Shown piece after piece: positions 34,119 through 43,322 of a DNA stretch of 64,000 nt. The stretch comes from CAZRIE01 sp964600075 (GTDB lineage: Bacteria; Bacteroidota; Bacteroidia; Flavobacteriales; Flavobacteriaceae). Made by a program: the position numbers and the translations under genes. The stretch spans positions 6,788-70,787 of the forward strand of contig CAZRIE010000012.1 of assembly GCA_964600075.1 (NCBI GenBank). The letters are read 5' to 3'. A model generated the notes under the pieces. It worked only from the letters and a program-made list of their open reading frames with translations, searched no databases and had not been told where the DNA came from. The stretch's first letter is position 1. Each line of letters opens with the position of its first letter.

Positions 34119-35468
34119 TTAAGCTTTAGCAAAAATACGTTTCCAACTTTTTTTCTTCGGGTGGATATTCGTTCCGAATTCCGAATTATACTTTGAAACA
34201 ATTTCCGACTCGTATTGTGAATAGAATTCTGGATCGAAATTGGCATCTTTTAGATATTCCATCACATAATCCATATCACGTTCTTCAGTAAGCCACCGGT
34301 CAAAAATCTCATGCCGCATGCGGATGCCGAAGGAGTTAATACCTAAAAATTTATTAGTAGCTGCATGGAAAGCTGCGGTAATACATATGTTTTCGGTAGC
34401 ATGTCGCCAATGAAAATGCTTTTCGTATTCTTTTTTGCCCTTGTCGCTAAAAACCCAACCGTAGGTTTGATATTCGATATCAAGAAATTTGGCAGAATTG
34501 AACCAATGCCCAGGATTGTACGCTCGTTTGTTACCACAAATGGTATGTGCCAGAGCTTCGCCCATCATTCTACCCGTATACCATACCGCTTCTATAGGTC
34601 TGCGATTGTCAATGGCTTCATGCTGCTCGGCGCAGTCACCTATGGCGTAGATATCTTCAATGTTGGTTTCCAGATAGCGGTTGACTTTTACACCTCTACC
34701 TAATTCGATTCCCGAATCTTTTAGAAAATCGATATTTGGGGTAACGCCCGCAGTTAGGCCGACCACAGTGCATGCGATTTCTTCTCCGGTTTCTTGTATG
34801 GTTATCGCACGGGCATGGCCGTTCTCATCCGCAAGTATTTCGCCGAGGTTCTTTCCGAGACGCAAATCGATGTGATGTTCTAAAATATGCTCATTAAGCA
34901 GTTGCGATTCGCCATTGGGTAGCACCCCGTTCCAAAAGCTATCTTCACGAACTAAAAAAGTAACCGGAATATCCCTGCTGCTTAGCATTTCTGCCAATTC
35001 GATCCCTATCAGACCCCCACCAACGATGACCGCACGTTTACATACTTCTTTATTCGGCGCATTGGCTTCTAACTGGTCGAGATCTTGCTTTGAATATAGG
35101 CCTTGAACGCCTTTTAAATCTTGCCCTGGCCACCCGAATTTGTTCGATTTAGAACCTGTGGCGATAATCAATTTATCGTAGGCCAGCTCTTTTCCATCCT
35201 GTAAAACCAACTTTTTGTTTTGGTAATCAACGCTGGTCACATATCCTTTAAGAAGGTCTATTCTGTTTTTCTTCCAAAACCAATTTTCGTAAGGCTGCGT
35301 ATGCTCAAATTTCATATGACCCATATAGACATACATTAAAGCGGTACGTGAGAAAAAATAATCGGTTTCGGTTGAAACTATGGTGATTTTCTTGTCTGAA
35401 AGTTTTCTAATGTGCCTTGCAGCCGAAACACCGGCAATTCCATTACCGATAATGACAATATGTTCCAT
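34119..35468 (-). CDS. Pyridine nucleotide-disulfide family FAD oxidoreductase
   Basis: A 449-residue flavoprotein with the FAD loop VIIGNGIAGVSAARHI at the N-terminus, the NAD(P) loop AVIVGGGLIGIELAEML near 147-163, and VYAIGDCAEQHEAI-like closing motif (here IYAIGDCAEQ). No redox-active CxxxxC disulfide is present, so it is in the ferredoxin/nitrite-reductase-like group. C-terminal extension of about 140 residues. It precedes the membrane 4Fe-4S protein gene on the same strand and both are divergent from the DUF547 gene, suggesting an electron-transfer pair. Confidence 0.85.
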   Translation of the reverse strand: MEHIVIIGNGIAGVSAARHIRKLSDKKITIVSTETDYFFSRTALMYVYMGHMKFEHTQPYENWFWKKNRIDLLKGYVTSVDYQNKKLVLQDGKELAYDKLIIATGSKSNKFGWPGQDLKGVQGLYSKQDLDQLEANAPNKEVCKRAVIVGGGLIGIELAEMLSSRDIPVTFLVREDSFWNGVLPNGESQLLNEHILEHHIDLRLGKNLGEILADENGHARAITIQETGEEIACTVVGLTAGVTPNIDFLKDSGIELGRGVKVNRYLETNIEDIYAIGDCAEQHEAIDNRRPIEAVWYTGRMMGEALAHTICGNKRAYNPGHWFNSAKFLDIEYQTYGWVFSDKGKKEYEKHFHWRHATENICITAAFHAATNKFLGINSFGIRMRHEIFDRWLTEERDMDYVMEYLKDANFDPEFYSQYESEIVSKYNSEFGTNIHPKKKSWKRIFAKA

Positions 35469-35704
35469 ATAAAATTCGTGGTAGTTGTGCGTTCTGTCGC
35501 ATTTAAAGGTAAGAACTTAATCGAGGTAGGCAATTTAGAACGATTTTAAATATTTGTTTATGGTGTAAGGTTTGTATGTGAATATCGTACTTGTAACCTG
35601 TTGATTTTCGAAATCTTAAATAAATCATAAAATGTATGCATCTTTGTAGGGTTGTGAACATCATCTCGACAGAAGCGTCAACAAATACTAATAAAACGAT
35701 TATA

Positions 35705-36427
35705 ATGAAAAAATCAGTTTTAGCTCTAGGGATTCTTTTTTTATGCTTTACTTTTTCAATAAATGCCCAAAGTACTTCAGCGTTCTTTTCGAAAACAGAT
35801 GCATTTCTAAGTGAGCATGTAACGAATGGTCGGGTCGATTATGCAAAGATTAAATCGAACCCCGTTGAATTGGATGCATTGGTCGAAATGGCAAAGGGAA
35901 TTTCGGTTTCAAAGGATAACGCTAAGGAATATCAAGCATTTTGGATCAATGGATACAACCTTTCGGTTATTAAAGGAATAGTAGAAAATTACCCCTTGAA
36001 ATCACCTTTAGATGTTAGTGGGTTTTTCGATAAGACCAAATATGACATCGGCGGGAAAAGCATTACCCTTAACGATATGGAACATCAATTGTTGCGGGAT
36101 AATTTTTCAAAAGACCCGCGTTTTCACTTTGTACTTGTTTGTGCCGGCCTAGGATGCCCGCCTATAATAGACGAAGCCTATACGCCCGATAGACTGAAGT
36201 CGCAATTGAATCGGCAGACGAAAAAGGCCCTGAACGACCCGAATTTTATCCAGGTCATTAAGAATAAGGTAGAAATCTCCCAGATTTTTGAGTGGTACAA
36301 AGGTGATTTTACCCAAAACGGACAGAGCTTGGTCGATTTTATCAACAAATACAAAACCGAAAAACTTCCTGAAAAAACCAAGGTGTCTTACTATCCTTAT
36401 GATTGGACCTTGAACGAAACGAAATAA
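35705..36427 (+). CDS. DUF547 domain protein, exported
   Basis: A 240-residue protein with a signal peptide ending INAQ (about residue 22) and a DUF547 domain: YQAFWINGYNLSVIKGI, DISGFFD-type region, FHFVLVCAGLGCPP and YNALTL-like successor LNDMEHQLL. The conserved Cys of CAGLGCP is intact. The family's role is unknown; some members resemble cysteine-protease-like folds. ATG 35705 is chosen because it begins the signal peptide; the open frame from 35636 has no signal. The unit with the outer-membrane gene 34 bp downstream is divergent from the FAD oxidoreductase. Confidence 0.82.
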   Translation: MKKSVLALGILFLCFTFSINAQSTSAFFSKTDAFLSEHVTNGRVDYAKIKSNPVELDALVEMAKGISVSKDNAKEYQAFWINGYNLSVIKGIVENYPLKSPLDVSGFFDKTKYDIGGKSITLNDMEHQLLRDNFSKDPRFHFVLVCAGLGCPPIIDEAYTPDRLKSQLNRQTKKALNDPNFIQVIKNKVEISQIFEWYKGDFTQNGQSLVDFINKYKTEKLPEKTKVSYYPYDWTLNETK

Positions 36428-36461
36428 AATAACAACACCAATTCAAAAAGAACTGTCAATT

Positions 36462-37415
36462 ATGAAATTTATTAAAAGAAATATATTTCTGTCAGGGCTC
36501 CTTTTGGCTACTTTGCCTGGATTTTCGCAAGAAGATACCGATGAACAAGACAAGCCGCAGCAAACAAGTAATGTGCAAACCTACACCCCATCAAAACTGC
36601 TAAACAAAGGGCAGTGGGATATTAAGTTTTTCAATGGCCTTTATACACAGACCAAGCAGACCGATGGCGGAAGTACACCACAAGATATTCCGAGGCAAAC
36701 ATTTTTTACGAATACCACCGAGATTTATACAGGGGTAAGTGAAAGTTCTAGAATCAATATTGGATTGGTCTTTCAGATAAGGGCGAATACCTACGGTGGG
36801 GCAGATGCTTTAAGCGCCTTTAGTTTTGAAGATAATGAGACCGATGCCCGTAGCGGATTTACGACTATTGCCCCGTCAATTCGGGTACAGCCCTTTGCAA
36901 ACATTGGTAACTTCTCGTTCACTAGTTCGCTGTTCTTCCCAGTTTTTAAAGATGTGCCAAATGCACCTTACCTTGATAAAAGAAGTATTTTTTGGGAAAC
37001 TAAGTTTTTCTATGACAAGACTTTTGGTAACAATAACTGGCAAGTTTTTACGGAGGCCGACCTTGGGTTCAATTTTGGTGAGAAAAGGGCCGATGCCGAC
37101 CCGGTGACCGAGAATATAGGCGAGCGTTTTGCGAACAATAGTTTAGTAGTACCCTTGAGTATTTTTCTTAGCTATTTTCCTTCTTCAAAGTCGACTATTT
37201 TCATAAATGGGCAACAGTCTTTTTTTATCGGATATGATAATCCTGATGCCAGTGGCAATAATTTTTCACAAGATTATACAGCGCTTGGTTTTGGTGGAAA
37301 ATATCAATTGACCGATGCTTTGAACATAGAGCTTTCATACAATAATTTTGTAAGGGGGAGCAGTTTTCAAGGTCTCGGACAAACGTTTAGTTTGGGCTTG
37401 CGCGCCATATTTTAA
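36462..37415 (+). CDS. Outer-membrane beta-barrel protein, unknown function
   Basis: A 317-residue protein with a signal peptide ending GFSQ (residue 22), an acidic/Gln-rich linker, then about 14 alternating aromatic-rich strands and a final phenylalanine (LGLRAIF), the mark of an outer-membrane barrel. No transporter signature was recognised. Its gene follows DUF547 by 34 bp, so co-expression is likely. Unknown substrate. A porin-like or metal/organic-acid uptake role would be speculation. Confidence 0.72.
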   Translation: MKFIKRNIFLSGLLLATLPGFSQEDTDEQDKPQQTSNVQTYTPSKLLNKGQWDIKFFNGLYTQTKQTDGGSTPQDIPRQTFFTNTTEIYTGVSESSRINIGLVFQIRANTYGGADALSAFSFEDNETDARSGFTTIAPSIRVQPFANIGNFSFTSSLFFPVFKDVPNAPYLDKRSIFWETKFFYDKTFGNNNWQVFTEADLGFNFGEKRADADPVTENIGERFANNSLVVPLSIFLSYFPSSKSTIFINGQQSFFIGYDNPDASGNNFSQDYTALGFGGKYQLTDALNIELSYNNFVRGSSFQGLGQTFSLGLRAIF

Positions 37416-37462
37416 GCGCATAATCATAAATACTGTATTTTAGGAGTCTTAATAAACGATAT

Positions 37463-38464
37463 ATGCGAGCATTAAGACTCTTCTTTTTATGCTTACTTCA
37501 GTTCTCTTGCTCCAGTCAGGTACAGGAAAAAATCAATGGGGTTAGCTTTGTGGCCTCTCGCGAAGAGGTGGCCCAAGAGCATGTAGAAGAAGTTGTACAA
37601 GTACACGCAAACCATGCTGCGGTAATGCCTTTTGGTTTTATTCGCGATATCGGTTCACCCGAGATAATTTTTGATACGGAAAGGCAATGGTTCGGGGAGA
37701 CCAAAAAAGGATCCGTGCAATACATTGAACTCTTACATAAAAATGGGATCAAAACCATGGTTAAACCCCAGATCTGGATATGGAAGGGGCAATTTACGGG
37801 AACCTTAGAAATGAATTCCGAGGAAGATTGGAAAGCTTTAGAAGCTTCTTACGAGAAATTTATATTGGCTTATGCCAAGATGGCTCAAGAAACGAATTCA
37901 GAATTATTTTGTATTGGCACCGAATTGGAGAAATTCGTCAGCAATCGACCTGAGTACTGGAAAAATCTGATTTCGAAAATCCGCGTAATATATAAAGGAA
38001 AACTGACCTATGCGGCGAATTGGGACGAGTACCCGCGCGTTCCCTTTTGGAAAGATTTGGACTTTATCGGTATTGATGCCTATTTTCCTTTATCCGAAGA
38101 AAAAACTCCCTCGGTAAAGCAACTAAAGACGGGTTGGCAACGCTGGAAGAAAGATATAGCCACCATTTCAAATAAAACGGATAGGCCTGTGTTATTTACC
38201 GAATTCGGGTATCGTAGTATGGACTTTTCGGCCAAAAAACCTTGGTTGGTCGACCGAAACGAAGAAAAAGTAAACCTTGTGGCCCAGGTGAATTGTAAAA
38301 AAGCCATTTTTGAAGAATTTTGGGGCGAAGATTGGTTTGCCGGTGGCTATGTGTGGAAATGGTTCATTAACCATTCGAAATCCGGTGGGGCCGATGATAA
38401 TCGTTTTACACCACAAAATAAGCCTGCGCAAGAGGTAATCAAAGCGTTTTATCAAAAACACTGA
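37463..38464 (+). CDS. GH113-like glycoside hydrolase, lipoprotein
   Basis: A 333-residue TIM-barrel protein similar to GH113 beta-mannanases. The signal ends LLQFSCSS, with the cysteine as a lipid anchor. Sequence marks: KTMVKPQIWIW, CIGTELEKF (acid/base Glu candidate) and VLFTEFGYRSM (nucleophile Glu candidate), with YDAYFPL-type contact as GIDAYFPL between. Acts probably at the cell surface on beta-mannan or related hemicellulose. The next gene begins 1 bp after its stop. Substrate choice is inferred from family only. Confidence 0.8.
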   Translation: MRALRLFFLCLLQFSCSSQVQEKINGVSFVASREEVAQEHVEEVVQVHANHAAVMPFGFIRDIGSPEIIFDTERQWFGETKKGSVQYIELLHKNGIKTMVKPQIWIWKGQFTGTLEMNSEEDWKALEASYEKFILAYAKMAQETNSELFCIGTELEKFVSNRPEYWKNLISKIRVIYKGKLTYAANWDEYPRVPFWKDLDFIGIDAYFPLSEEKTPSVKQLKTGWQRWKKDIATISNKTDRPVLFTEFGYRSMDFSAKKPWLVDRNEEKVNLVAQVNCKKAIFEEFWGEDWFAGGYVWKWFINHSKSGGADDNRFTPQNKPAQEVIKAFYQKH

Positions 38465-38465
38465 T

Positions 38466-39194
38466 ATGAATAGAATTTGTTCCCTTATTATAGTTTTTAT
38501 GGGTATCGGTTGCTCGACCGATAAAGAGCAAGATCTGGTTTTCAATTTAGAGAATTCCCTCTCCGGAAAACAAGTCGAACGTGACAATGTTATCGCATGT
38601 GCGGCCAGTAATGAAAACGATGATTTGGTGAGTGTTTTCTTTTATCCTAGGGATGGGGTAACCAATATCCGCTATTACGAAACTGAAAACAGCAAGGTCG
38701 ACAAAAATGACTTTGAGAATTATTATCCTGTAGAGGCTGCTCAGGTTGATGTTTTTAATGGATATCTTAAAAAATTCGAAGTGGCTGTATCCGAAGAAAA
38801 ATGGGTCATTGTATCGTTCGATGAAAACGGTAAGACACATTTATCCAATCCTATCCGATTAAAACAAGATACGAAACCCACGGAATATGTATCCCAAAAT
38901 GTTTCCTTTGACGCCAATACTGCAATGCCAATTTTTTCATGGAAAGATGGTAAGTATAGCGATACCAAAATTTATTTTCAGGTAGTTTCGGACGCCGATG
39001 ATAATTTGCTGTCCGGCACCTATACTTATGAAAAAATGTTTCAATATTATAATATCGAAAATGTGGTCTTGAACATCACGAAAGGTAATCCGAAAACTTT
39101 AAAAGAGGATACCTCATATGGTTTTACGCTGATGGCCGTTAGCGAAGACAATTGGGTAAATCTTTTTTCGGAAATCGATTTTGAAGTGAATTGA
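38466..39194 (+). CDS. Hypothetical lipoprotein
   Basis: A 242-residue protein with a clear lipobox (MGIGCST, Cys16) and no family I recognise. The rest is mostly beta-type sequence with two halves that look like Ig/fibronectin-like strands (VSVFFYPRDGVTNIRYYE; IYFQVVSDADDNLLSGTYTYE), typical of surface glycan-binding or fibronectin-like modules. It starts 1 bp behind the GH113-like gene, so it may be an accessory binding protein for that hydrolase. This role is inference from position. Confidence 0.7.
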   Translation: MNRICSLIIVFMGIGCSTDKEQDLVFNLENSLSGKQVERDNVIACAASNENDDLVSVFFYPRDGVTNIRYYETENSKVDKNDFENYYPVEAAQVDVFNGYLKKFEVAVSEEKWVIVSFDENGKTHLSNPIRLKQDTKPTEYVSQNVSFDANTAMPIFSWKDGKYSDTKIYFQVVSDADDNLLSGTYTYEKMFQYYNIENVVLNITKGNPKTLKEDTSYGFTLMAVSEDNWVNLFSEIDFEVN

Positions 39195-39404
39195 GCGCTT
39201 CATAAAAGTGAACTCGTCTCGAGTTGTTGTTTGGAGCCGAGAATGAAGGCTTTTGTGCTCTGATGAAGTCATTTTTCGATTGCATAGTCATAGCTGCGAA
39301 AGCTAAAAATGACAAAATGGGGTGCAAAATGCGAAATCCGTAAGTAAAAGAATAATTCAAGACGAGTTCATTGCTTCCGTGATACCTATGTTATACCTAT
39401 ACCT

Positions 39405-39412
39405 TACTTTTG
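39405..39412 (+). promoter_or_regulatory. Bacteroidetes-type -7 promoter element for the Omp85-like gene
   Basis: TACTTTTG, consensus TAnnTTTG, ending 19 bases before ATG 39432. Its position argues for the ATG rather than a TTG at 39417, which would leave only 4 bases of leader. Confidence 0.6.
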
Positions 39413-39431
39413 TGGTTTGAGATTGCGGTCT

Positions 39432-40697
39432 ATGATAGCTAAATCATGCATTCCCTTTTTTTTACTCTTATTCTTTGCCTTCGGAAATGCACAGGAAGAT
39501 ATTGTTCTCGAATTAAAAATTCTAGGCACCAAACGAACAAAACCCTCTTTTTTAAAGAACTTGGTCGAGCTCAAATCGGGTATGACTTTGGATTCCGTTT
39601 TAATGGAGAAAGACATCACCCGTTTAAAACGCCTTCCTTCTATCTCGAACGCCCACTATCAGGTATTTTCATCTGATGAAGGTGAGCACAATGTTTTCTA
39701 CAATGTGGAGGAAAATTTTACGCTGATTCCCTTTGCGAACCTTTTTTCTTCCTCTAATGATGCTTTTGCATTCCGTATAGGTTTACAGGAATTTAACCTA
39801 TTCGGGCGTAATATAACACTCGGGGGTTTTTATCAGCACGACATCTTCAATTCATACGGTATAGCTTTAAGGGCGCCATATCTGTTCAGTAATAAGGTAG
39901 GTCTATCGGTGAGTTATAACGATTTTACGACCCAAGAGCCCGTTTTTTTTGATAATACCACCGCCGATTATAGGTACAAAAATCATGGTGTTGAGGTTAT
40001 GGGCCTTTACGAATTCGATTTCAAGAACCGTATCGAACTTGGAGGAAGTCTGTTTACCGAAGAGTATCAATACCTATCGGGAGCTACCAGTCCCGACGTA
40101 CCGCAAGACTTGAAAGTAGACAAACATTTGCTAAAGCTTATCTACAATTTCGATAACATTAAATATTACTATCAGTATTTAGATGGATTTCGAAGTACAT
40201 TGAACTTTCAATACGTGGGTAGTTCAGATCCCAGTCTGCCTGACTTTTTGATAGGCTTCAATGATTTTGTGTATTTTCATCGTGTAGGAGAACGTGGCAA
40301 CTGGGCGAACCGATTACGTTTGGGGCTGGCGAGCAACATAGATACGCCTTTTGCACCTTTTACCGTTGATAATAATCTGAATATTCGTGGGGTTGGCAAT
40401 AGGATCGATAGGGGTACGGGGGCTATTGTCATTAATACCGAATACCGCCATACTTTAATCGATAAAAACTGGTTTGTATTGCAAAGCAACGTTTTCATAG
40501 ATGGAGGCTCTTGGAGAAATCCTGGTGGTGGTTTGGGTGATTTTGCGGAAAGTCAAAATATTCGGATTTACCCTGGTGTTGGTCTACGGTTGATACATAA
40601 ACGTATTTTCAACGCCATTTTCCGTATCGATTACGGTTATGGTATTACAAAAAATGCTTCTCACGGTATCGTTTTTGGTATTGGACAGTATTTTTAA
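39432..40697 (+). CDS. Omp85-superfamily outer-membrane protein with one POTRA-like segment
   Basis: A 421-residue protein. Signal peptide ends FGNAQ (about residue 21). A single POTRA-like domain (VLELKILGTKRTKPSFL, MEKDITRLKRLPSI) of about 75 residues is followed by a barrel region with the family's NRITLGG-type turns (NLFGRNITLGGFYQ) and terminal HGIVFGIGQYF. It resembles TamA/BamA but is much shorter than BamA and has fewer POTRA units, so a two-partner secretion or TamA-like role is more likely. Start chosen from the promoter. It is followed at 40732 by an amidohydrolase. Confidence 0.78.
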   Translation: MIAKSCIPFFLLLFFAFGNAQEDIVLELKILGTKRTKPSFLKNLVELKSGMTLDSVLMEKDITRLKRLPSISNAHYQVFSSDEGEHNVFYNVEENFTLIPFANLFSSSNDAFAFRIGLQEFNLFGRNITLGGFYQHDIFNSYGIALRAPYLFSNKVGLSVSYNDFTTQEPVFFDNTTADYRYKNHGVEVMGLYEFDFKNRIELGGSLFTEEYQYLSGATSPDVPQDLKVDKHLLKLIYNFDNIKYYYQYLDGFRSTLNFQYVGSSDPSLPDFLIGFNDFVYFHRVGERGNWANRLRLGLASNIDTPFAPFTVDNNLNIRGVGNRIDRGTGAIVINTEYRHTLIDKNWFVLQSNVFIDGGSWRNPGGGLGDFAESQNIRIYPGVGLRLIHKRIFNAIFRIDYGYGITKNASHGIVFGIGQYF

Positions 40698-40731
40698 AAT
40701 ATTCTCCTGGTGGGGAAACTAGTTTTTTAAA

Positions 40732-41724
40732 ATGAAGCAATTCGAAAACTTAAAAAAAATCGACGCCCATGTTCATTTCAACATGGTTCGTGACCCGCTT
40801 TTTGGTTACGGAAGCGAGCACAATTTCCGTTTTGTTTCCATTAATACCGATATGCCTTTTTTTCCGTCATTGGAAGAACAAAAAAAAACCAATTTAGCTT
40901 TGATCGAAAGGCATGGGAAGCTATTGAATTTTATTACCTCGTTTTCGTGCGATAGTTGGCATAGTAACAATTGGCAGAAAGGTGTCATTGAAAAAATCGG
41001 CAAAGGTATCGACCAAGGAGCGCGAGGCGTAAAGGTTTGGAAAAATATTGGCATGTCTTTAAAAGATGGTGCGGGTAAGTTTGTAACGATCAATCACCCG
41101 CGTTTTGATCCAATATTTAGTTTTTTGGAGGAAAACGATATTGTGCTGCTGGCCCATATCGGGGAGCCAAAGAACTGTTGGTTGCCCCTTGATGAAATGA
41201 CCGTAACTTCTGATCGCAATTATTTTTCCCAACATCCGGAATATCATATGCATTTACATCCGGAATTTTTACGGTATGAAGCGCAATTGAAGGCGCGTGA
41301 CGCGATGCTCAAGAAACATCCCCGACTTCGTTACGTGGGGCTCCACTTGGCCAGTGAAGAATGGAATACTGATGAAGTAGCCCGATTTTTGGACGATTTC
41401 CCCAACGCTATGGTTGACCTCGCGGAGCGAATCTGTCATCTACAGCATCAGGCCGTTACCGATTGGCAGAAGATTTATAATTTTCTCATCCAATACCAAG
41501 ACAGGATTATCTATGGTACCGACTGTGTAGACGACAACAGCCTTACCGATGAGGAACTACTAGGCCATATGGACAATAGGTATCGAATGCACTGGAAATT
41601 TTTTACGGGTACCGAATTGATGTCCGCACCCAAGGTAAGGGGGCGGTTTATAAGTATGGGGCTGCCTTTTGGTGTCGTCGAGAAAATATACGGTAAGAAT
41701 GCAATGAGAACTTATGGAATTTGA
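40732..41724 (+). CDS. Amidohydrolase family protein (TIM barrel)
   Basis: A 330-residue amidohydrolase-2-type enzyme without a signal peptide. KKIDAHVHFN gives the metal-binding HxH; GVKVWKN carries a Lys; LLAHIGEP, VGLHLASEE and IIYGTDCVDD carry the later His/Asp ligands. Metal count (one or two) cannot be decided. Not obviously decarboxylase or imidazolonepropionase. It follows the Omp85-like gene by 34 bp and may be co-transcribed. Converges with peptide deformylase. Confidence 0.78.
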   Translation: MKQFENLKKIDAHVHFNMVRDPLFGYGSEHNFRFVSINTDMPFFPSLEEQKKTNLALIERHGKLLNFITSFSCDSWHSNNWQKGVIEKIGKGIDQGARGVKVWKNIGMSLKDGAGKFVTINHPRFDPIFSFLEENDIVLLAHIGEPKNCWLPLDEMTVTSDRNYFSQHPEYHMHLHPEFLRYEAQLKARDAMLKKHPRLRYVGLHLASEEWNTDEVARFLDDFPNAMVDLAERICHLQHQAVTDWQKIYNFLIQYQDRIIYGTDCVDDNSLTDEELLGHMDNRYRMHWKFFTGTELMSAPKVRGRFISMGLPFGVVEKIYGKNAMRTYGI

Positions 41725-41770
41725 ATTTCAAAAAAGACGAGATTTGACAGGTTTTATAGTTAAATTGGTC

Positions 41771-42301
41771 TTAGACGCACCAATACTTTTCAAATTCTTC
41801 TTCAAACGTGAGGGTTTCCATCGAATCCATTCGATCTATTAGTAAAATACCGTTGAGGTGGTCAAGTTCGTGCTGTGCAACGATGGCTGCGAACCCGTTC
41901 AATTCCGTCTCGAATCGGTGGCCATTTCTGTCTAGACCATTGATTTTGATGTGCTTGTAACGCTTTAACATCCCACGTATTCCTGGAATGGACAGGCACC
42001 CTTCCCAACTAGCGGTTTTTTCCTCGGATAAAAATTCGATTTCCGGATTGATGACGATTGACAAGGGAAAAGTTTCTTTCTCGGGATATCTAGGGTTGTC
42101 TTTCATTTCCATAGCGAATAATCTGATTAGGGCACCGACTTGTGGTGCCGCAATTCCAGCTCCGTTTTCAGCTTGCATAGTGTCGATCAAATCGTCGATA
42201 AATTGTTGAAAATCTTTAGAGACAATTTTTTTAACATCAACAATTTCCGATGTTTCCCGCAACAACGGATTCCCCATTTTAATGACTTCAAGAACCGCCA
42301 T
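41771..42301 (-). CDS. def: Peptide deformylase
   Basis: Removes the formyl group from nascent N-formylmethionine. A 176-residue metalloenzyme with the three diagnostic motifs: GAGIAAPQ (47-54), EGCLSIPG (100-107) whose Cys is a metal ligand, and QHELDHLNG (143-151) with the two ligand histidines. The N-terminus MAVLEVIKMGNPLLR fits the usual start. This is a likely essential gene of bacterial translation, and it looks intact. Monocistronic between convergent genes and a 208-bp gene-free upstream stretch. Confidence 0.95.
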   Translation of the reverse strand: MAVLEVIKMGNPLLRETSEIVDVKKIVSKDFQQFIDDLIDTMQAENGAGIAAPQVGALIRLFAMEMKDNPRYPEKETFPLSIVINPEIEFLSEEKTASWEGCLSIPGIRGMLKRYKHIKINGLDRNGHRFETELNGFAAIVAQHELDHLNGILLIDRMDSMETLTFEEEFEKYWCV

Positions 42302-42483
42302 GTGAATCGTGTTTTATTATCTAGTTAAAGGTTAAAACCCTGTAATTTATTGCAGTTACTTTAGCTTCTATAAACATTTTAGCCTGCAATGTTATTAGTT
42401 ATTGATTACTACTGGGTTCTAACCGGGTAATCCAATTACCAAAATAACACAACAGTTGTTGGCAATTTTATTGCCTTTGAAAA

Positions 42484-42506
42484 ACTATGGATTTTTAATC
42501 CATAGT
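42484..42506 (-). terminator. Intrinsic terminator of the DUF6503 gene
   Basis: Perfect inverted repeat ACTATGGATT-TTT-AATCCATAGT. Read on the minus strand the second arm is followed by TTTTTC, so it is a rho-independent terminator 3 bp behind the stop codon of the DUF6503 gene. Confidence 0.85.
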
Positions 42507-42509
42507 GGT

Positions 42510-43316
42510 TTATTTTCTCATATTTAATACGTCTTCCATTTCGATACGAGAGAGTTCTTTAAGCTCATCTTTTTCATAAAGTGCAGGTATATCCTTTAAG
42601 GGGGTGCCCTTTGGAACCTTATAATTGATATAATCTTGAAACTGGACACCATCAATAGTTCTGGGGTTATAGGCCGTTCGAAAACGTACCCCTCCAACGT
42701 TCGTTTCGTAACTGTATGCCAAATAATCTATGGTCTTGCTATCACTATTAATCCAGTACATAAATTTATCATTGTAATCAATGCCGCCTCCTTCCTTATC
42801 AAAAGCCACGGCTATCACATCATAGTTTTGCCCTTTGATGGCAGTGCTGTGCTCGTATGTTTTATTGACCGCCTTGTCATTCAACTTATTGGGTAAGGTA
42901 GCGAAGTACACCACCGAGTTGACATCTTCGGTATACTTGGCGATGTCTTTTGTCGACAGTTCTGTCTCCGCTCCGTTTTTAGTGTGCGTAAACTTTCCGT
43001 TTTTGAGCATATATTTGAGTTCATCACCATTTTCTGTCCTTGACATCGTGTAGGTATAGCTTCGGTTGCTGTTTTCAAAGGTGTAGTATTTACCTCGGAA
43101 GGTGAATCCGTAAGACGCGTTTTCGTAGAGTTCGCCGCCGTGTGCCTTGATGGTTTCGGCAATCAAGGTGTCTGCTATGTTCATTTCTTTTGGCGCTATG
43201 GCTCCTTCCGATTTATCAATAGCTTCGGTAACGATAGTGTCCTTTTTATTTTCCGTTTTACAACTGGCCATACTCAGAACAGCCGCTAGGTATAAAAATC
43301 CAATACTTTTCTTCAT
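42510..43316 (-). CDS. DUF6503-type lipoprotein
   Basis: A 268-residue lipoprotein: signal ends LSMASC (Cys19). The body contains AHGGELYENASYGFTFRGKYY and WINSDSKTIDYLAYSYETN, patterns of the DUF6503 family, in which the fold may resemble lipid-binding outer-membrane lipoprotein sorting factors. Family function unknown. Downstream end is marked by a strong terminator; upstream a VOC gene lies 6 bp away, so both are one transcript. Confidence 0.75.
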   Translation of the reverse strand: MKKSIGFLYLAAVLSMASCKTENKKDTIVTEAIDKSEGAIAPKEMNIADTLIAETIKAHGGELYENASYGFTFRGKYYTFENSNRSYTYTMSRTENGDELKYMLKNGKFTHTKNGAETELSTKDIAKYTEDVNSVVYFATLPNKLNDKAVNKTYEHSTAIKGQNYDVIAVAFDKEGGGIDYNDKFMYWINSDSKTIDYLAYSYETNVGGVRFRTAYNPRTIDGVQFQDYINYKVPKGTPLKDIPALYEKDELKELSRIEMEDVLNMRK

Positions 43317-43322
43317 AACAAT

